Source of the DNA: QFOX01 sp044237845 | Lineage (GTDB): Bacteria; Pseudomonadota; Alphaproteobacteria; Rickettsiales; UBA3002 | Assembly: GCA_044237845.1 (NCBI GenBank) | Contig: JBIIEL010000001.1 | Span: forward strand, 98,124 to 162,123 | Reading direction: 5' to 3' | DNA length: 64,000 nucleotides | Shown: one piece after another, positions 47,069 to 55,782 of the stretch | Layout: each line of letters begins with the position of its first letter | Position numbering within the stretch: position 1 is the stretch's first letter | The notes under the pieces: model-generated | Seen by the model: only the letters and a program-made list of their open reading frames with translations | Database searches by the model: none | Told to the model about the DNA's origin: nothing | Program-made: the position numbers and the translations under genes

Positions 47069-48811
47069 ATGGAGAAGATCGACACAGAGGATATGGCGAT
47101 TGCGCCCGAGGCGTTGCCCGGCGCGCGGGGGCGGTTGCCCAAAGCAAAAACGCTGATCGCGTTCTCGGCGCTGATTATGCTGCTGTTTTGTGTGTTCGTG
47201 GCCTATCAGGCGAGCAAGGCTTATACCCGTGCGATCGACGACGGTAAGGAAAATGCCACGCGCCGGGCGCAAATTCTCGGCGACCAGATCGAGCTGTCGT
47301 TACTCTCGGTCGATCTCACGCTGCGGCGTGCGGTGGATCGGCAATATTTCAACACGATGTTCGGTGGCAATCTGCCGCACGATATTGAAAATAATTTCCG
47401 CCTCTGGGTGCAGGAAGCGCCGCAGATCGTGGCGCTGATGATGGTGAACGCGCAGGGCGTGATCGAGGTGGCGGCGAATAACCCGGGCTATGACCAGTGG
47501 TATCGCTACACCGAGACCGCCATCAGCGACCCCGCTTTCACCGTGATGAAAGCCGACGATGCGCCGGATTTTTATGTCGGCCAGCATCGCACAAACATTC
47601 CCGGGCATCCGAAATTGTTGGTGATGAGCCGGCGCATTACCAAGCTCGATGGCAGTTTCGGTGGGGTGGTGATTGCCGCTGTTGACCCACGCATTTTCAT
47701 CGATTTCTTCGCCGCAATTGACCCACAGAAGGACCGCTATATGGCCCTGATGCTGACGAGCGGCGATGTGCTTTATAGCGGCCCGCAGGATGAGAAAAAT
47801 CACGACGCAGCGCTCGACTTTATCAGCGAAAAAGCGCGTGCCGCCACGCAGGATGATGCGGTGGTTGCCGACAGCAAAAATATCGATGGCGCGGTGGTGA
47901 TTTACGCCTACGCCAAGCTCACGAAATTAGCGCTGGTCGGCGCGGTCGTGATCGATGAGGAGGATTTCCTCGGCGGGTGGCGCAAGGCGCGGGTGAAGGA
48001 TATTTCCTTCCTCGCCATCTTCACGATTTTTGGTTCGGTGCTTTCCTATTTTGCGCTCAACATGGCCAAGCAAATTGCGCGGGTGGAAAATTCCGAAGCG
48101 GCGGCGATACTGGCATCTCAAGCAAAATCCGAATTCCTTGCCAATATGAGTCACGAGCTGCGCACGCCGCTCAATGCGGTGATCGGTTTCTCGGAGATGC
48201 TCGGTGCGGGTTATTTCGGCGCGCTGAACGAGAAGCAGAAAGAGCGAATTCAGGATATTAATCTCTGCGGAACGCATCTGCTGCAGCTGATTTCCGACAT
48301 CCTCGAATTCAGTAAAGGCGAGGCGGGGAAACTCGAACTGCATGATGAGCCGCTTGAGGTGGCACAGTCGATCGAGGAGTCTCTGCGCATTGTGGGCGAG
48401 CGCGCGCGGGCGAAGCATATTGCGCTGGATAGCGAGATCGCTGCGGGTGTGTCGCTGCTGCGCGCCGATAAACGCAAGCTGCGGCAGATTTTGCTCAACC
48501 TGCTTTCTAACGCGATTAAATTTACGCCGGTCCATGGCACGGTGACGGTGAGCGCGCGGCTTGACCATCATGGCCAGATGGTGCTGTCGGTCACCGATAC
48601 TGGCATCGGCATCGCGGAAGCGGATATCCCGAAGGCGCTCGCCGTGTTCGGGCAAGTGCACCGGAACCATAGCCACGAAGGCACCGGCCTCGGCCTGCCG
48701 CTGTGTAAGATGTTCACCGAGCTCCATGGCGGCAAACTGCAGCTCAGCAGTGAAGTGGGCGTGGGCACCACCGTGCGGATTATTTTCCCCGATAGCCGGG
48801 TAATTCGCTAA
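47069..48811 (+). CDS. Membrane sensor histidine kinase with periplasmic double-Cache-like domain
   Basis: Encodes 580 residues. Topology: cytosolic head, membrane helix (LIAFSALIMLLFCVFVAYQA about 28-47), a periplasmic domain of ~240 residues resembling dCache sensors, and a second helix (ISFLAIFTIFGSVLSYFALN about 312-331). Then HisKA with SHELRTPLNAVIGFSEML (phospho-His about 361) and HATPase with LLSNAIKFTP (N box), DTGIGIAEADIP (G1) and GTGLGLPLCK (G2). The HisKA and ATPase style is that of the PleC/DivJ group, whose members feed the DivK-CtrA cell-cycle pathway. The gene has a CtrA-type promoter itself. The ligand is unknown; no response regulator gene is adjacent. 3' end overlaps converging rpoH by 4 bp. 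Confidence 0.9.
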   Translation: MEKIDTEDMAIAPEALPGARGRLPKAKTLIAFSALIMLLFCVFVAYQASKAYTRAIDDGKENATRRAQILGDQIELSLLSVDLTLRRAVDRQYFNTMFGGNLPHDIENNFRLWVQEAPQIVALMMVNAQGVIEVAANNPGYDQWYRYTETAISDPAFTVMKADDAPDFYVGQHRTNIPGHPKLLVMSRRITKLDGSFGGVVIAAVDPRIFIDFFAAIDPQKDRYMALMLTSGDVLYSGPQDEKNHDAALDFISEKARAATQDDAVVADSKNIDGAVVIYAYAKLTKLALVGAVVIDEEDFLGGWRKARVKDISFLAIFTIFGSVLSYFALNMAKQIARVENSEAAAILASQAKSEFLANMSHELRTPLNAVIGFSEMLGAGYFGALNEKQKERIQDINLCGTHLLQLISDILEFSKGEAGKLELHDEPLEVAQSIEESLRIVGERARAKHIALDSEIAAGVSLLRADKRKLRQILLNLLSNAIKFTPVHGTVTVSARLDHHGQMVLSVTDTGIGIAEADIPKALAVFGQVHRNHSHEGTGLGLPLCKMFTELHGGKLQLSSEVGVGTTVRIIFPDSRVIR

Positions 48812-49725
48812 GCCGCTTCAGGTTTCGGCAGGGCTTTTGCGGCGGCGAGTTTGGCGGCTTCCATGACGAAATGGGTCATCTTCTCGAGCGCGCGGGCTTC
48901 GATCTGGCGGACGCGTTCGCGGCTGATATTGTAGCGCGCAGAAAGCGTTTCAAGCGTCGCCGGTTCCTCGACGAGCTGCCGCGCCTCGATGATCTCACGC
49001 TCGCGCTCGTTCAGGCTGGCGATGGCTTTCATCATCAGCGAGCGCTTCTGCATGAAGTCCTGATGCTCGCCGAGTTTTTCTTCGTGGCTTGCTTCCGGGT
49101 CGGCTAGGAAATCGCCGAATTCCGCGCTGCCATCCTCACCGTTCATGGGGGCGTTGAGATGCTGGTCATGCGCGCCCATGCGCATATCCATGTCGATCAC
49201 GTCCTGCTCGTTTACGTTCAGCTCGGTGGCGATGGTACGAATTTCGTCCGGCGAGAGCGCCTTGCCGGAATCCACATCGCGCAGGCGCTTTTTCATTTTG
49301 GTGAGGTTGAAAAACAGGCGCTTCTGCGCGGCGCTGGAACCCATTTTGACGAGTGACCAGGAACGCAACACGAATTCCTGAATCGCCGCGCGGATCCACC
49401 ACATGGCGTAGGTCGAGAGGCGAAAGCCGCGCTCCGGCTCGAATTTCTTGACCGCCTGCATGAGGCCGAGATTGCCCTCGGCGATGAGCTCCGTCATCGG
49501 CAGGCCGTAGCCGCGATAGCCGGAGGCGATTTTGGCGACGAGGCGCAGATGGCTGGTGACGAGTTTGTGCGCGGCCTCGTAATCGGCATATTCCGTCCAA
49601 CGCTTGGCGAGCATATATTCCTCGTCGGCGTCGAGCATCGGGAATTTCTGGATTTCCTGCAAGTATGCGCGAAGGCCTGCGTCGGGCGAAATGCTGGGCA
49701 GTGCAAAGCTGCGGGTGGTTGCCAT
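48808..49725 (-). CDS. rpoH: Heat-shock RNA polymerase sigma factor (sigma-32)
   Basis: Encodes 305 residues. Region 2: LVTSHLRLVAKIASGYRGYG (about 56-75), ELIAEGNLGLMQAVKKFEPE, FRLSTYAMWWIRAAIQEFVL. The RpoH-specific box is present as AQKRLFFNLTKMKKRL (about 133-148). Region 4 helix-turn-helix: LETLSARYNISRERVRQIEA (about 262-281). Directs transcription of chaperone and protease genes. Downstream of rluD with 57 bp between. Confidence 0.96.
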   Translation of the reverse strand: MATTRSFALPSISPDAGLRAYLQEIQKFPMLDADEEYMLAKRWTEYADYEAAHKLVTSHLRLVAKIASGYRGYGLPMTELIAEGNLGLMQAVKKFEPERGFRLSTYAMWWIRAAIQEFVLRSWSLVKMGSSAAQKRLFFNLTKMKKRLRDVDSGKALSPDEIRTIATELNVNEQDVIDMDMRMGAHDQHLNAPMNGEDGSAEFGDFLADPEASHEEKLGEHQDFMQKRSLMMKAIASLNEREREIIEARQLVEEPATLETLSARYNISRERVRQIEARALEKMTHFVMEAAKLAAAKALPKPEAA

Positions 49726-49782
49726 GGGGTTACCTTGCCGGGTTTTTTGTTTTTTATGTAGGGAAAAATTACCCCAAAACCC

Positions 49783-50820
49783 TTAATTTGTCAAGCTGGC
49801 CAGCGCGTTTTCCAGCGCGATCAGGTCATCCGGCAGGGGGCAGGTGAACTCCATGAATTCGCCTGTGTTTGGGTGGGTGAGCACCAGCTCCTTCGCGTGT
49901 AGCGCTTGGCGGTTAAGCGCTTGAAGTGCTCCAGCAACTTCCTCCGGCACCTGCGTGCCACCGGACTTTAAACGGTTGAGGCGCGTGGCGGTGCTGGCGC
50001 CATAGACCGGGTCGCCAATGATGGGGCATTTGGCATGCAGCAGATGCACCCGGATCTGGTGCGTGCGTCCGGTATCGAGGTCGCAGATGACTTTGGTGGC
50101 GAGCGGGGTGATGGAGCCGGGGCAGCGAAACAGCGTTTCGGTGGTGTAGTGGGTGACGGACTCGCGCCCGCCTTCCACAATCGCCATTTGCTGACGATGG
50201 CGGCGATGCCGCGCAATCGGCGCGTCGATCGTGCCCTCGCGCGGGTTGAGCACGCCCCAGGCGAACGCCACATAGCGCCGCTTCATTTCTCGCGACTTTA
50301 GTTGGGCGGAGAGATGCTGATGCGCCGCGTCGTGCTTCGCAATCGCGAGCAGGCCGGACGTGTCTTTGTCGATGCGGTGAACGATGCCCGGGCGCGCGAC
50401 GCCGCCAATGCCCGAGAGCGATGCGCCGCAATGGGCGAGCAGCGCGTGCACCAGCGTGTCGCCATGCGTGCCCGCGGCCGGGTGCACCGTCATCCCCGCC
50501 GGTTTGTTGAGCACGATGATGTCGTCGTCCTCATAGACAATATCGAGCGCGATGGCAGAAGGGGTGAGGTCGAGCTGCTTGATTTCCGGAATGGTGAGGA
50601 GGAAGGTTTCCCCCGCGCGGACTTTGTGGGTGGCAGAAAGTCGCCAGTCTTTCGGCGCTTTTTCTTTCTGGAGACTGGAGACTGGAGACTGAAGACTGAC
50701 CGCGCCTTCCTCGATCATCGCCTGAAGTCGCGCGCGGGAAATCTCCGGCAGCATGGCCGCCAGAAATTTATCCAGCCGGGTGCCGGCATGGTCTTCCGTC
50801 GCGGTGAGTGTGTGGGTCAT
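49783..50820 (-). CDS. rluD: 23S rRNA pseudouridine synthase, RluD family
   Basis: Encodes 345 residues. S4 domain at the N-terminus (GTRLDKFLAAMLPEISRARL about 13-32), then the catalytic domain with GIVHRIDKDTSGLLAIAK (catalytic Asp about 149), RRYVAFAWG, and TGRTHQIRVHLLH near the end. RluD modifies U1911/1915/1917 of helix 69. The S4 domain has an insertion of about 20 residues (LQSPVSSLQKEKAPKDWRL) made by a 7-bp tandem array and its inverted partner (50640-50701). The start overlaps the end of the M16 gene by 4 bp. Confidence 0.94.
   Translation of the reverse strand: MTHTLTATEDHAGTRLDKFLAAMLPEISRARLQAMIEEGAVSLQSPVSSLQKEKAPKDWRLSATHKVRAGETFLLTIPEIKQLDLTPSAIALDIVYEDDDIIVLNKPAGMTVHPAAGTHGDTLVHALLAHCGASLSGIGGVARPGIVHRIDKDTSGLLAIAKHDAAHQHLSAQLKSREMKRRYVAFAWGVLNPREGTIDAPIARHRRHRQQMAIVEGGRESVTHYTTETLFRCPGSITPLATKVICDLDTGRTHQIRVHLLHAKCPIIGDPVYGASTATRLNRLKSGGTQVPEEVAGALQALNRQALHAKELVLTHPNTGEFMEFTCPLPDDLIALENALASLTN
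50640..50701 (+). repeat. 7-bp tandem array (CTGGAGA)x4 with inverted partner, in rluD
   Basis: CTGGAGA x3 and CTGAAGA at 50669-50696 followed by CTGAC. On the other side AGTCGCCAGTCTTT (50640-50653) can pair with AGACTGGAGACT, making a hairpin. In frame in the S4 domain; the translation shares SPV and KDWRLS with the purH insertion. Confidence 0.85.
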
Positions 50821-52079
50821 GCCACCAACCGTTCGGAAAGCCCGGCAGTGCGGACGCTGCCTTGGGGGCCCAGCGCCGCGATGACGGGGGTTTTGGTGCT
50901 GAGCACCAGCTCGGCCATGCGCACCATGTCGGCGTGGGTGATGGCGTCGATCAGTGGTAGAATTTCCTCCGCCGTGCGGTAGCGGCCATAAACCAGCAGA
51001 TGGGTGGCGATGCGCTCGACGACGGTGGCGGTGCTCTCCAGCCCCATCAGCACATTGGCTTTGATCTGGTTTTTGGCGCGGGTGAGTTCGGCGTCGCTCA
51101 CGCCTGCGCGCATGCTTTCCATCACCTCGCGCAGCGCGACGGTGAGCTCCGGCAAATGTTCCACCGTGGTGCCCGCATACATGCCGAGCACGCCGATATC
51201 GTTATAGCCTGCGGCAAAGGCCGAGACGGAATAAGCCAGCCCGCGCGCCTCGCGCACCTCCTGGAAGAGGCGGCTCGACATGCCGCCGCCCAAGATGGTC
51301 GCGAAGACCTGGCTCGCGAAATAATCGTCGCTCAGCGAAGTGACGCCGTTGAAACCGACGACAAGCTGCACCTGCTCGAGGTCTTTCTCCAGCGTTTCCT
51401 CGCCGCCTTTATAGGCTGCCGCTACGGGCAGTTTTTCGATGGCGTTGTTTTTGCGCGCGCCGAAAAATTCCTGCGCGATGGCGAGGGTGGCGGCGTGGTC
51501 GACCGCGCCCGCGGCGGCGAGCACCATGCGGCGCGGTTCGTAATGCGTGGCGGTGAAGGCAACCAGATCATCGCGCGAGAAGGTCGCGATGCGTGCCGGG
51601 TCACCGAGAATGCTGCGGCCGAGCGGCGAATCGCCGAAGGCCTGGCGCTGGAACAAATCGAACACCAGATCGTCCGGCGAGTCATGATGCATGGCGATTT
51701 CCTGCAGGATCACCTCGCGCTCGCGCTCAAGCTCGGCGGGGTCGAACACCGAATCGGCCACGATCTCGCAGAGTAGGCGCGCGGCGTCGCCCGCATATTC
51801 CTTGAGCACCCTCGCGTAGTAGACGGTGTGTTCGTGGCTGGTATAGGCATTCACGTTGCCGCCCATCATGTCGAACGTCTCGGCGATCTGCTTGGCGCTC
51901 ATGCGCGCGGTGCCCTTGAAGGCCATATGCTCGAGCATGTGCGAAAGCCCGCCCTGTTCCAGCGCCTCGTGCCGCGCGCCGACATCCACCGCAATCGCAA
52001 ACGCCGCCGTGTGCGTGGACGCATCCGCCTCGCTCGCAATCCGCAGGCCGTTAGGGAGGGTGGTGAGGGTGTATGTCAT
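50817..52079 (-). CDS. M16 family zinc peptidase (processing-peptidase type)
   Basis: Encodes 420 residues, complete. Inverted zinc motif HMLEHMAFKG (HxxEH, about 46-55) with the downstream Glu about 75 residues later. The C-terminal domain segment EVREARGLAYSVSAF (about 258-272) holds the Arg/Tyr pair. Similar to mitochondrial processing peptidase beta and bacterial PepR-like peptidases, which clip short peptides. No signal peptide, so probably cytosolic. Sits between thrC (18 bp upstream) and rluD (4-bp overlap), an order often seen in alphaproteobacteria. Confidence 0.95.
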   Translation of the reverse strand: MTYTLTTLPNGLRIASEADASTHTAAFAIAVDVGARHEALEQGGLSHMLEHMAFKGTARMSAKQIAETFDMMGGNVNAYTSHEHTVYYARVLKEYAGDAARLLCEIVADSVFDPAELEREREVILQEIAMHHDSPDDLVFDLFQRQAFGDSPLGRSILGDPARIATFSRDDLVAFTATHYEPRRMVLAAAGAVDHAATLAIAQEFFGARKNNAIEKLPVAAAYKGGEETLEKDLEQVQLVVGFNGVTSLSDDYFASQVFATILGGGMSSRLFQEVREARGLAYSVSAFAAGYNDIGVLGMYAGTTVEHLPELTVALREVMESMRAGVSDAELTRAKNQIKANVLMGLESTATVVERIATHLLVYGRYRTAEEILPLIDAITHADMVRMAELVLSTKTPVIAALGPQGSVRTAGLSERLVA

Positions 52080-52097
52080 GCATGCCGCCAGTTTGTA

Positions 52098-53477
52098 TTA
52101 GAGAGCGGCTATATAGTCCCTCAATGCGCCGATGTCATTAGGAAGTGAAGATATTTTTTCGTCGCGGGTCATCAGGTCGGCCATGTGGGCGGGCAGCGGC
52201 GGGGTGAGGCCGGTGGCCTGCTTCACGGCTTCGGGGAATTTGGCTGGGTGCGCAGTGGCGAGGGTGATTCGTAATTCGTGATTCGTGATTCGTGATTCGC
52301 TGGCTGCTACCCCCGTCGCGGTGTGGGGGTCGACCAGCGTGCCGCTGGACGCATATGTTTGTTGAATCGTGGCGAGGGTTTCGGCGTCGCTCGTGCTGTG
52401 CGTGCTGAAGACGCGCGTGAAATCGGCATGTTGCGCGGGGGTGAGGCGCAGCGACTTTGTGGCGCGGAAGGCGGTCATCGCGGCGGCGAGGGCGGTGCCG
52501 TCGCGGCCATGGAGGTCGAATAGCAGCCGTTCGAAATTGCTGGAGATCTCGATGTCCATGCTGGGGCTGAGGGTGGGTTTCACGCCGTTCATGCGATATT
52601 CACCCGTCGCCACGCAGCGCGCCAAAATATCGTTGCGGTTGGTGGCGATGGTGAGCGTGCCAATCGGCAGCCCCATCGCGCGGGCAACATAACCGGCATA
52701 AATGTCGCCGAAATTGCCCGTCGGCACCGTGAAATTGACGCGGCGGGCAGGCGCACCGAGCGCAAGCGCGGCGTAGAAATAATAAACGATTTGCGCCATC
52801 ACCCGCGCCCAGTTGATGGAGTTGACAGCGAGCAGCCTGCGGCTGGCGCGAAAGTTTTGGTCGGCGAACAGCGTTTTCACCATGTCCTGACAGTCGTCGA
52901 ACGTGCCTTCGACCGCGAGCGCGTGAATGTTGGGCGCGCCGAGCGTGGTCATCTGCCGACGCTGCACCTCCGACGGGCGGCCGTTGGGATAGAGGATGAC
53001 GATATCGAGATTATCGCGCCCTGCGCAGCCAGCCATGGCGGCGGAACCGGTGTCGCCCGAGGTGGCGCCGAGCACCAGCGCCCGCTCGCCCGTGGGGAGT
53101 GCGGCGGAGAGCATCTGGCCGACGAGTTGCAGCGCGAAGTCTTTGAAGGCCAGCGTGGGGCCGTGAAACAGCTCGAGCAGGAAATGGTTGTGGGAGAGCT
53201 GTGTGAGCGGCGCGACGGCAGCGTGGCGGAAGCTGCTGTAGGCGTTGTCGATCATCGCTTTCAGGGCGGGTTGTGTGAAGCAATCGCCCACGAACGGGGT
53301 GATGATTTTGAGGGCAAGCTCGGGGTAGGACAGCCCGGCCAGCGCTGAAATTTCGGCGGGCGTGAGTGTGGGCACGGATTCGGGCACATAGAGCCCGCCA
53401 TCGCCCGCGAGGCCATTCAGCAGCGCCCCTTTAAAATCAGTCGGCGGCACTAAGCCGCGTGTGGAGATATAGTGCAT
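52098..53477 (-). CDS. thrC: Threonine synthase
   Basis: Encodes 459 residues from MHYISTRG with GAGG upstream. PLP enzyme that converts O-phosphohomoserine to threonine. Segments: FHGPTLAFKDFALQLVGQML (PLP-binding Lys about 113), ATSGDTGSAA, PTGNFGDIYAGYVARAMGLP (about 252-271), DIEISSNFERLLF. Near the C-terminus a heptamer array (52266-52299) is translated as SRITNHELRIT between TGVAAS and LATAHPAKFPEAV, replacing a variable loop. A palindromic region lies just upstream of the start. Confidence 0.96.
   Translation of the reverse strand: MHYISTRGLVPPTDFKGALLNGLAGDGGLYVPESVPTLTPAEISALAGLSYPELALKIITPFVGDCFTQPALKAMIDNAYSSFRHAAVAPLTQLSHNHFLLELFHGPTLAFKDFALQLVGQMLSAALPTGERALVLGATSGDTGSAAMAGCAGRDNLDIVILYPNGRPSEVQRRQMTTLGAPNIHALAVEGTFDDCQDMVKTLFADQNFRASRRLLAVNSINWARVMAQIVYYFYAALALGAPARRVNFTVPTGNFGDIYAGYVARAMGLPIGTLTIATNRNDILARCVATGEYRMNGVKPTLSPSMDIEISSNFERLLFDLHGRDGTALAAAMTAFRATKSLRLTPAQHADFTRVFSTHSTSDAETLATIQQTYASSGTLVDPHTATGVAASESRITNHELRITLATAHPAKFPEAVKQATGLTPPLPAHMADLMTRDEKISSLPNDIGALRDYIAAL
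52266..52299 (+). repeat. 7-bp tandem array (GATTCGT)x4.9 in thrC
   Basis: GATTCGT, AATTCGT, GATTCGT, GATTCGT, GATTCG. In frame near the C-terminus of threonine synthase. Confidence 0.92.
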
Positions 53478-53489
53478 GGGCACCTCTAT

Positions 53490-53620
53490 TAACCTCATTT
53501 TGGCTTCAAAGCTACTTGCGATGGAGCCTCTTCGAAAAATCATGTACTACGTGTACACTGGATTTTTCTCAGTATCCATCGCTTCGCGTTTTTTTGCCAA
53601 AATAGGTTACTAAAGTTACC
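53490..53620. repeat. Divergent palindromic element (family A-like) upstream of thrC
   Basis: Fills most of the 170-bp gap between thrC and SURF1. On the minus strand it has GGATACTGAG (compare GATACTAGGAG), an inner GAAAAATC...GATTTTTC pair and a central GTACACGTAGTAC. The outer arms CCTCATTTTGGC...GCGATGGAG and CCTATTTTGGC...GCGATGGA are inverted copies of each other. Same design as the other three copies but poorly conserved. Confidence 0.5.
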
Positions 53621-53647
53621 CATACGTGAAGATGTTAGCAGCAGAAC

Positions 53648-54448
53648 CTAGCGCCGCCGTTTTTTCTTGCCCGGGCGGCGGATATGGTAGGTGACAAACA
53701 CGAGGAGCATGCCCGCGGCGAGGCCGAACCAGGTGAAGATGTAACCCATATGGTCGTTACGCAGGCGGATATCGCCATCCGACGGAATGGGTAACTGCGT
53801 TACAGCAGGTTTTTGGGGAGCATTTGCAGCGGCGATGGAGAATTTTTTATCCTTGCCCTCCGGCTTGCTGGGTAGGGGTGGGGAAACAATATCCACCATC
53901 ACGGGCACGACGCGGTGGATTCTGGCATAGGCGGCCATTTCGTCGATGTCGCGGCCGAACCAGATGTTTTTATCCGGCTGGCTGGCGGGGGTGAAGAAGC
54001 TGCGCTCGGCCCCGATGCGCACCATGCCGGTGATGGTGGCCTTGCCTTTTACGCGGCTTTCAGGACGGGTTTTTTTGTCTTTTTTCGCTGCCGGAATCCA
54101 GCCGCGATTGACGAGGACGGTGCGCCCATCCGCCAGTGTGAGCGGGGTGATGAGAGCGTAACCGAACTGGTCGTTGAGGTAGCGCGGGGCGACGTGAAAC
54201 TCCACATCCTCGCGCCAGGTGCCCTTGAGGCGTACGGGCAGAAATTGTAGCGCGGCGAGCTCACTTTCCTCCGTCGGCAAGGTTGCCAGCGGTGGTTTTT
54301 TGCGCGCTTCGGCCAGCTCGTGGATAATATGCTCCTTCCACTTCATGCGATCCATCTGCCAGAATCCAAGGCCGATGGTGACGCCAAAGCCCAGCAGGAA
54401 AAAGAACCACGCAATCGGGCTCGGTGGATTGAAACGTTCTCTAAGCAT
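53648..54448 (-). CDS. SURF1 family cytochrome oxidase assembly protein
   Basis: Encodes 266 residues. Start ATG at 54448, overlapping the DUF983 gene by 8 bp. An N-terminal membrane helix (IAWFFFLLGFGVTIGLGFWQ about 12-31) is followed by the SURF1 hallmark QMDRMKWKE, then RGWIPAAKKDKK and the C-terminal helix with GYIFTWFGLAAGMLLVFV. SURF1 helps insert heme a into subunit I of the aa3 oxidase. It has a charged, Lys/Pro-rich loop (PPLPSKPEGKDKK) longer than usual. Its place at the end of the cox cluster is typical. Confidence 0.92.
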   Translation of the reverse strand: MLRERFNPPSPIAWFFFLLGFGVTIGLGFWQMDRMKWKEHIIHELAEARKKPPLATLPTEESELAALQFLPVRLKGTWREDVEFHVAPRYLNDQFGYALITPLTLADGRTVLVNRGWIPAAKKDKKTRPESRVKGKATITGMVRIGAERSFFTPASQPDKNIWFGRDIDEMAAYARIHRVVPVMVDIVSPPLPSKPEGKDKKFSIAAANAPQKPAVTQLPIPSDGDIRLRNDHMGYIFTWFGLAAGMLLVFVTYHIRRPGKKKRRR

Positions 54449-54797
54449 GAGGGTCTTTCGTGCGCAGTTGGTTGAGGCGATATTCCATGGTGATGAGAAT
54501 GGTTTTGAACATACGCAGCGTGGCGATGCAACCGATAAACGTGAGCGGCAGCCAAAGCGCCGCATGCAGCCACATCGGCGGCATGTAACGTAGCTCGACA
54601 AAGGTGGCGCCGCCGACAATCAGCAGGCCAATCAGGCAAATGGCGAAGAACACGGGGCCATCGCCCGCGTCGTGATGCTTGAGGGGCAGTGCGCAGTTCG
54701 CGCAGGCGTCGACAATACCCAATATATCCTTGAACAGCTTGCCCTTACCGCAGGCGGGGCAACGAGGTGCCAATACCTGGCGCAATAAGGAACGCAT
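54441..54797 (-). CDS. DUF983 zinc-ribbon membrane protein
   Basis: Encodes 118 residues. N-terminal zinc-ribbon (CPACGKGKLF about 13-22, CANCALPL about 32-39), then two membrane helices (PVFFAICLIGLLIVGGATFV, LHAALWLPLTFIGCIATLRM). DUF983 proteins are regularly encoded between ctaE and surf1 in alphaproteobacteria and are suspected oxidase-assembly factors; the exact role is unknown. Confidence 0.92.
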   Translation of the reverse strand: MRSLLRQVLAPRCPACGKGKLFKDILGIVDACANCALPLKHHDAGDGPVFFAICLIGLLIVGGATFVELRYMPPMWLHAALWLPLTFIGCIATLRMFKTILITMEYRLNQLRTKDPHA

Positions 54798-54810
54798 CCG
54801 GTGCAGCCTG

Positions 54811-55629
54811 TTAGTTGGAGGTATACCAGTAGATGCCGATGAAGAGAAACAGCCACACTACGTCGACGAAATGCCAGTACCAAGCCGCGAACTCGAAGCC
54901 GAGATGCTGCTTGGCATTCAGCGTGCCGCGCCGCGCGCGCACCAGCATGACCGCGAGAAACGCAGTGCCAATCATCACGTGCAGGCCGTGGAAACCAGTG
55001 GCGAGGTAGAAGGTCGCGGCGTATTTGCCGTCCGTGAGGCCGAAGGCCGCGTGCGAATATTCATACGCCTGACAGAGGGTGAAGAGCACGCCCAGCGCCA
55101 CGGTGAGGGTGAGGCCGCGCACCACGTCGCGCATGTTGTTATGCACCAGCGCATGGTGTGCCCAGGTGACCGTCGTGCCCGAGAGCAGCAGGATCAGCGT
55201 GTTCAAGAAGGGCAGGTCGAACGCCTCGAACGGGATGATGTTTTTCGGTGGCCAGACGCCCGGTGCGATCGCCCACACGTCTTCCAGCGGGAGTTTGGGG
55301 AAGAAGGCCGCGCCAAAATAGGCCCAGAAAAAGGCGACGAAGAACATGACTTCGGAAGCGATGAACAGCGCCATGCCCGCACGCAACCCGCGCGATACGG
55401 CAGCAGTATGGGCTTTGTCGTGGACGCCTTCGCTGATTACGTCGCGCCACCAGAAGAAAACACAGGCGATAATCGCTGCGAGACCAGCGAACACGATCGG
55501 CAGGCCGAGCGGGTCTTTATGCAGTGCCAGTGCGCCGCCGACCACGAAGGTGAGGATGGCAAACGCCGTTAAAACCGGCCATTTGCTGGGGTTGACTAGG
55601 TGGTAAGGGTGGGTGACATGTCCGCTCAT
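54811..55629 (-). CDS. ctaE: Cytochrome c oxidase subunit III
   Basis: Encodes 272 residues with seven membrane helices. Family segments: HPYHLVNPSKWPVLTAFAIL (about 6-25), FWAYFGAAFFPKLPLEDVW, LLSGTTVTWAHHALVHNN (about 149-166), FHGLHVMIGTAFL and a C-terminal FAAWYWHFVDVVWLFLF. Stabilises the aa3 oxidase and its proton uptake. GAGG precedes the ATG. A family A palindromic element separates it from ctaG. Confidence 0.97.
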   Translation of the reverse strand: MSGHVTHPYHLVNPSKWPVLTAFAILTFVVGGALALHKDPLGLPIVFAGLAAIIACVFFWWRDVISEGVHDKAHTAAVSRGLRAGMALFIASEVMFFVAFFWAYFGAAFFPKLPLEDVWAIAPGVWPPKNIIPFEAFDLPFLNTLILLLSGTTVTWAHHALVHNNMRDVVRGLTLTVALGVLFTLCQAYEYSHAAFGLTDGKYAATFYLATGFHGLHVMIGTAFLAVMLVRARRGTLNAKQHLGFEFAAWYWHFVDVVWLFLFIGIYWYTSN

Positions 55630-55640
55630 AGAGACCTCAT

Positions 55641-55765
55641 CGTTTGCTGCTGGCGGCGGGCTACGTTGTCGTGTCCGGTGCTCGAATCCGCACGTAGCGC
55701 TGCTACGCTTGCGGTTCTGCGCTCGGTCACTCCTAGTATCCCATCCACCATCAGCAAACTCACGC
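55641..55765. repeat. Palindromic element with CTAGGAGT core (family A), between ctaG and ctaE
   Basis: The minus strand reads GATACTAGGAGTGACCG, GCGCAGAAC, GCGTAGCAGCGCTACGT, GAGCACCGGACACGAC. The outer arms GTTTGCTGCTGGCGGCGGG and its partner GTTTGCTGATGGTGGATGGG (inverted) belong to this copy only. Confidence 0.85.
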
Positions 55766-55782
55766 CGCGATAGTGGTGCCCG

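Noticed and set aside
53478..53543. Longer thrC N-terminus starting in the palindrome upstream
   Set aside because: The extra 22 residues come from repeat sequence; MHYISTRG with GAGG before it is the family-typical start.
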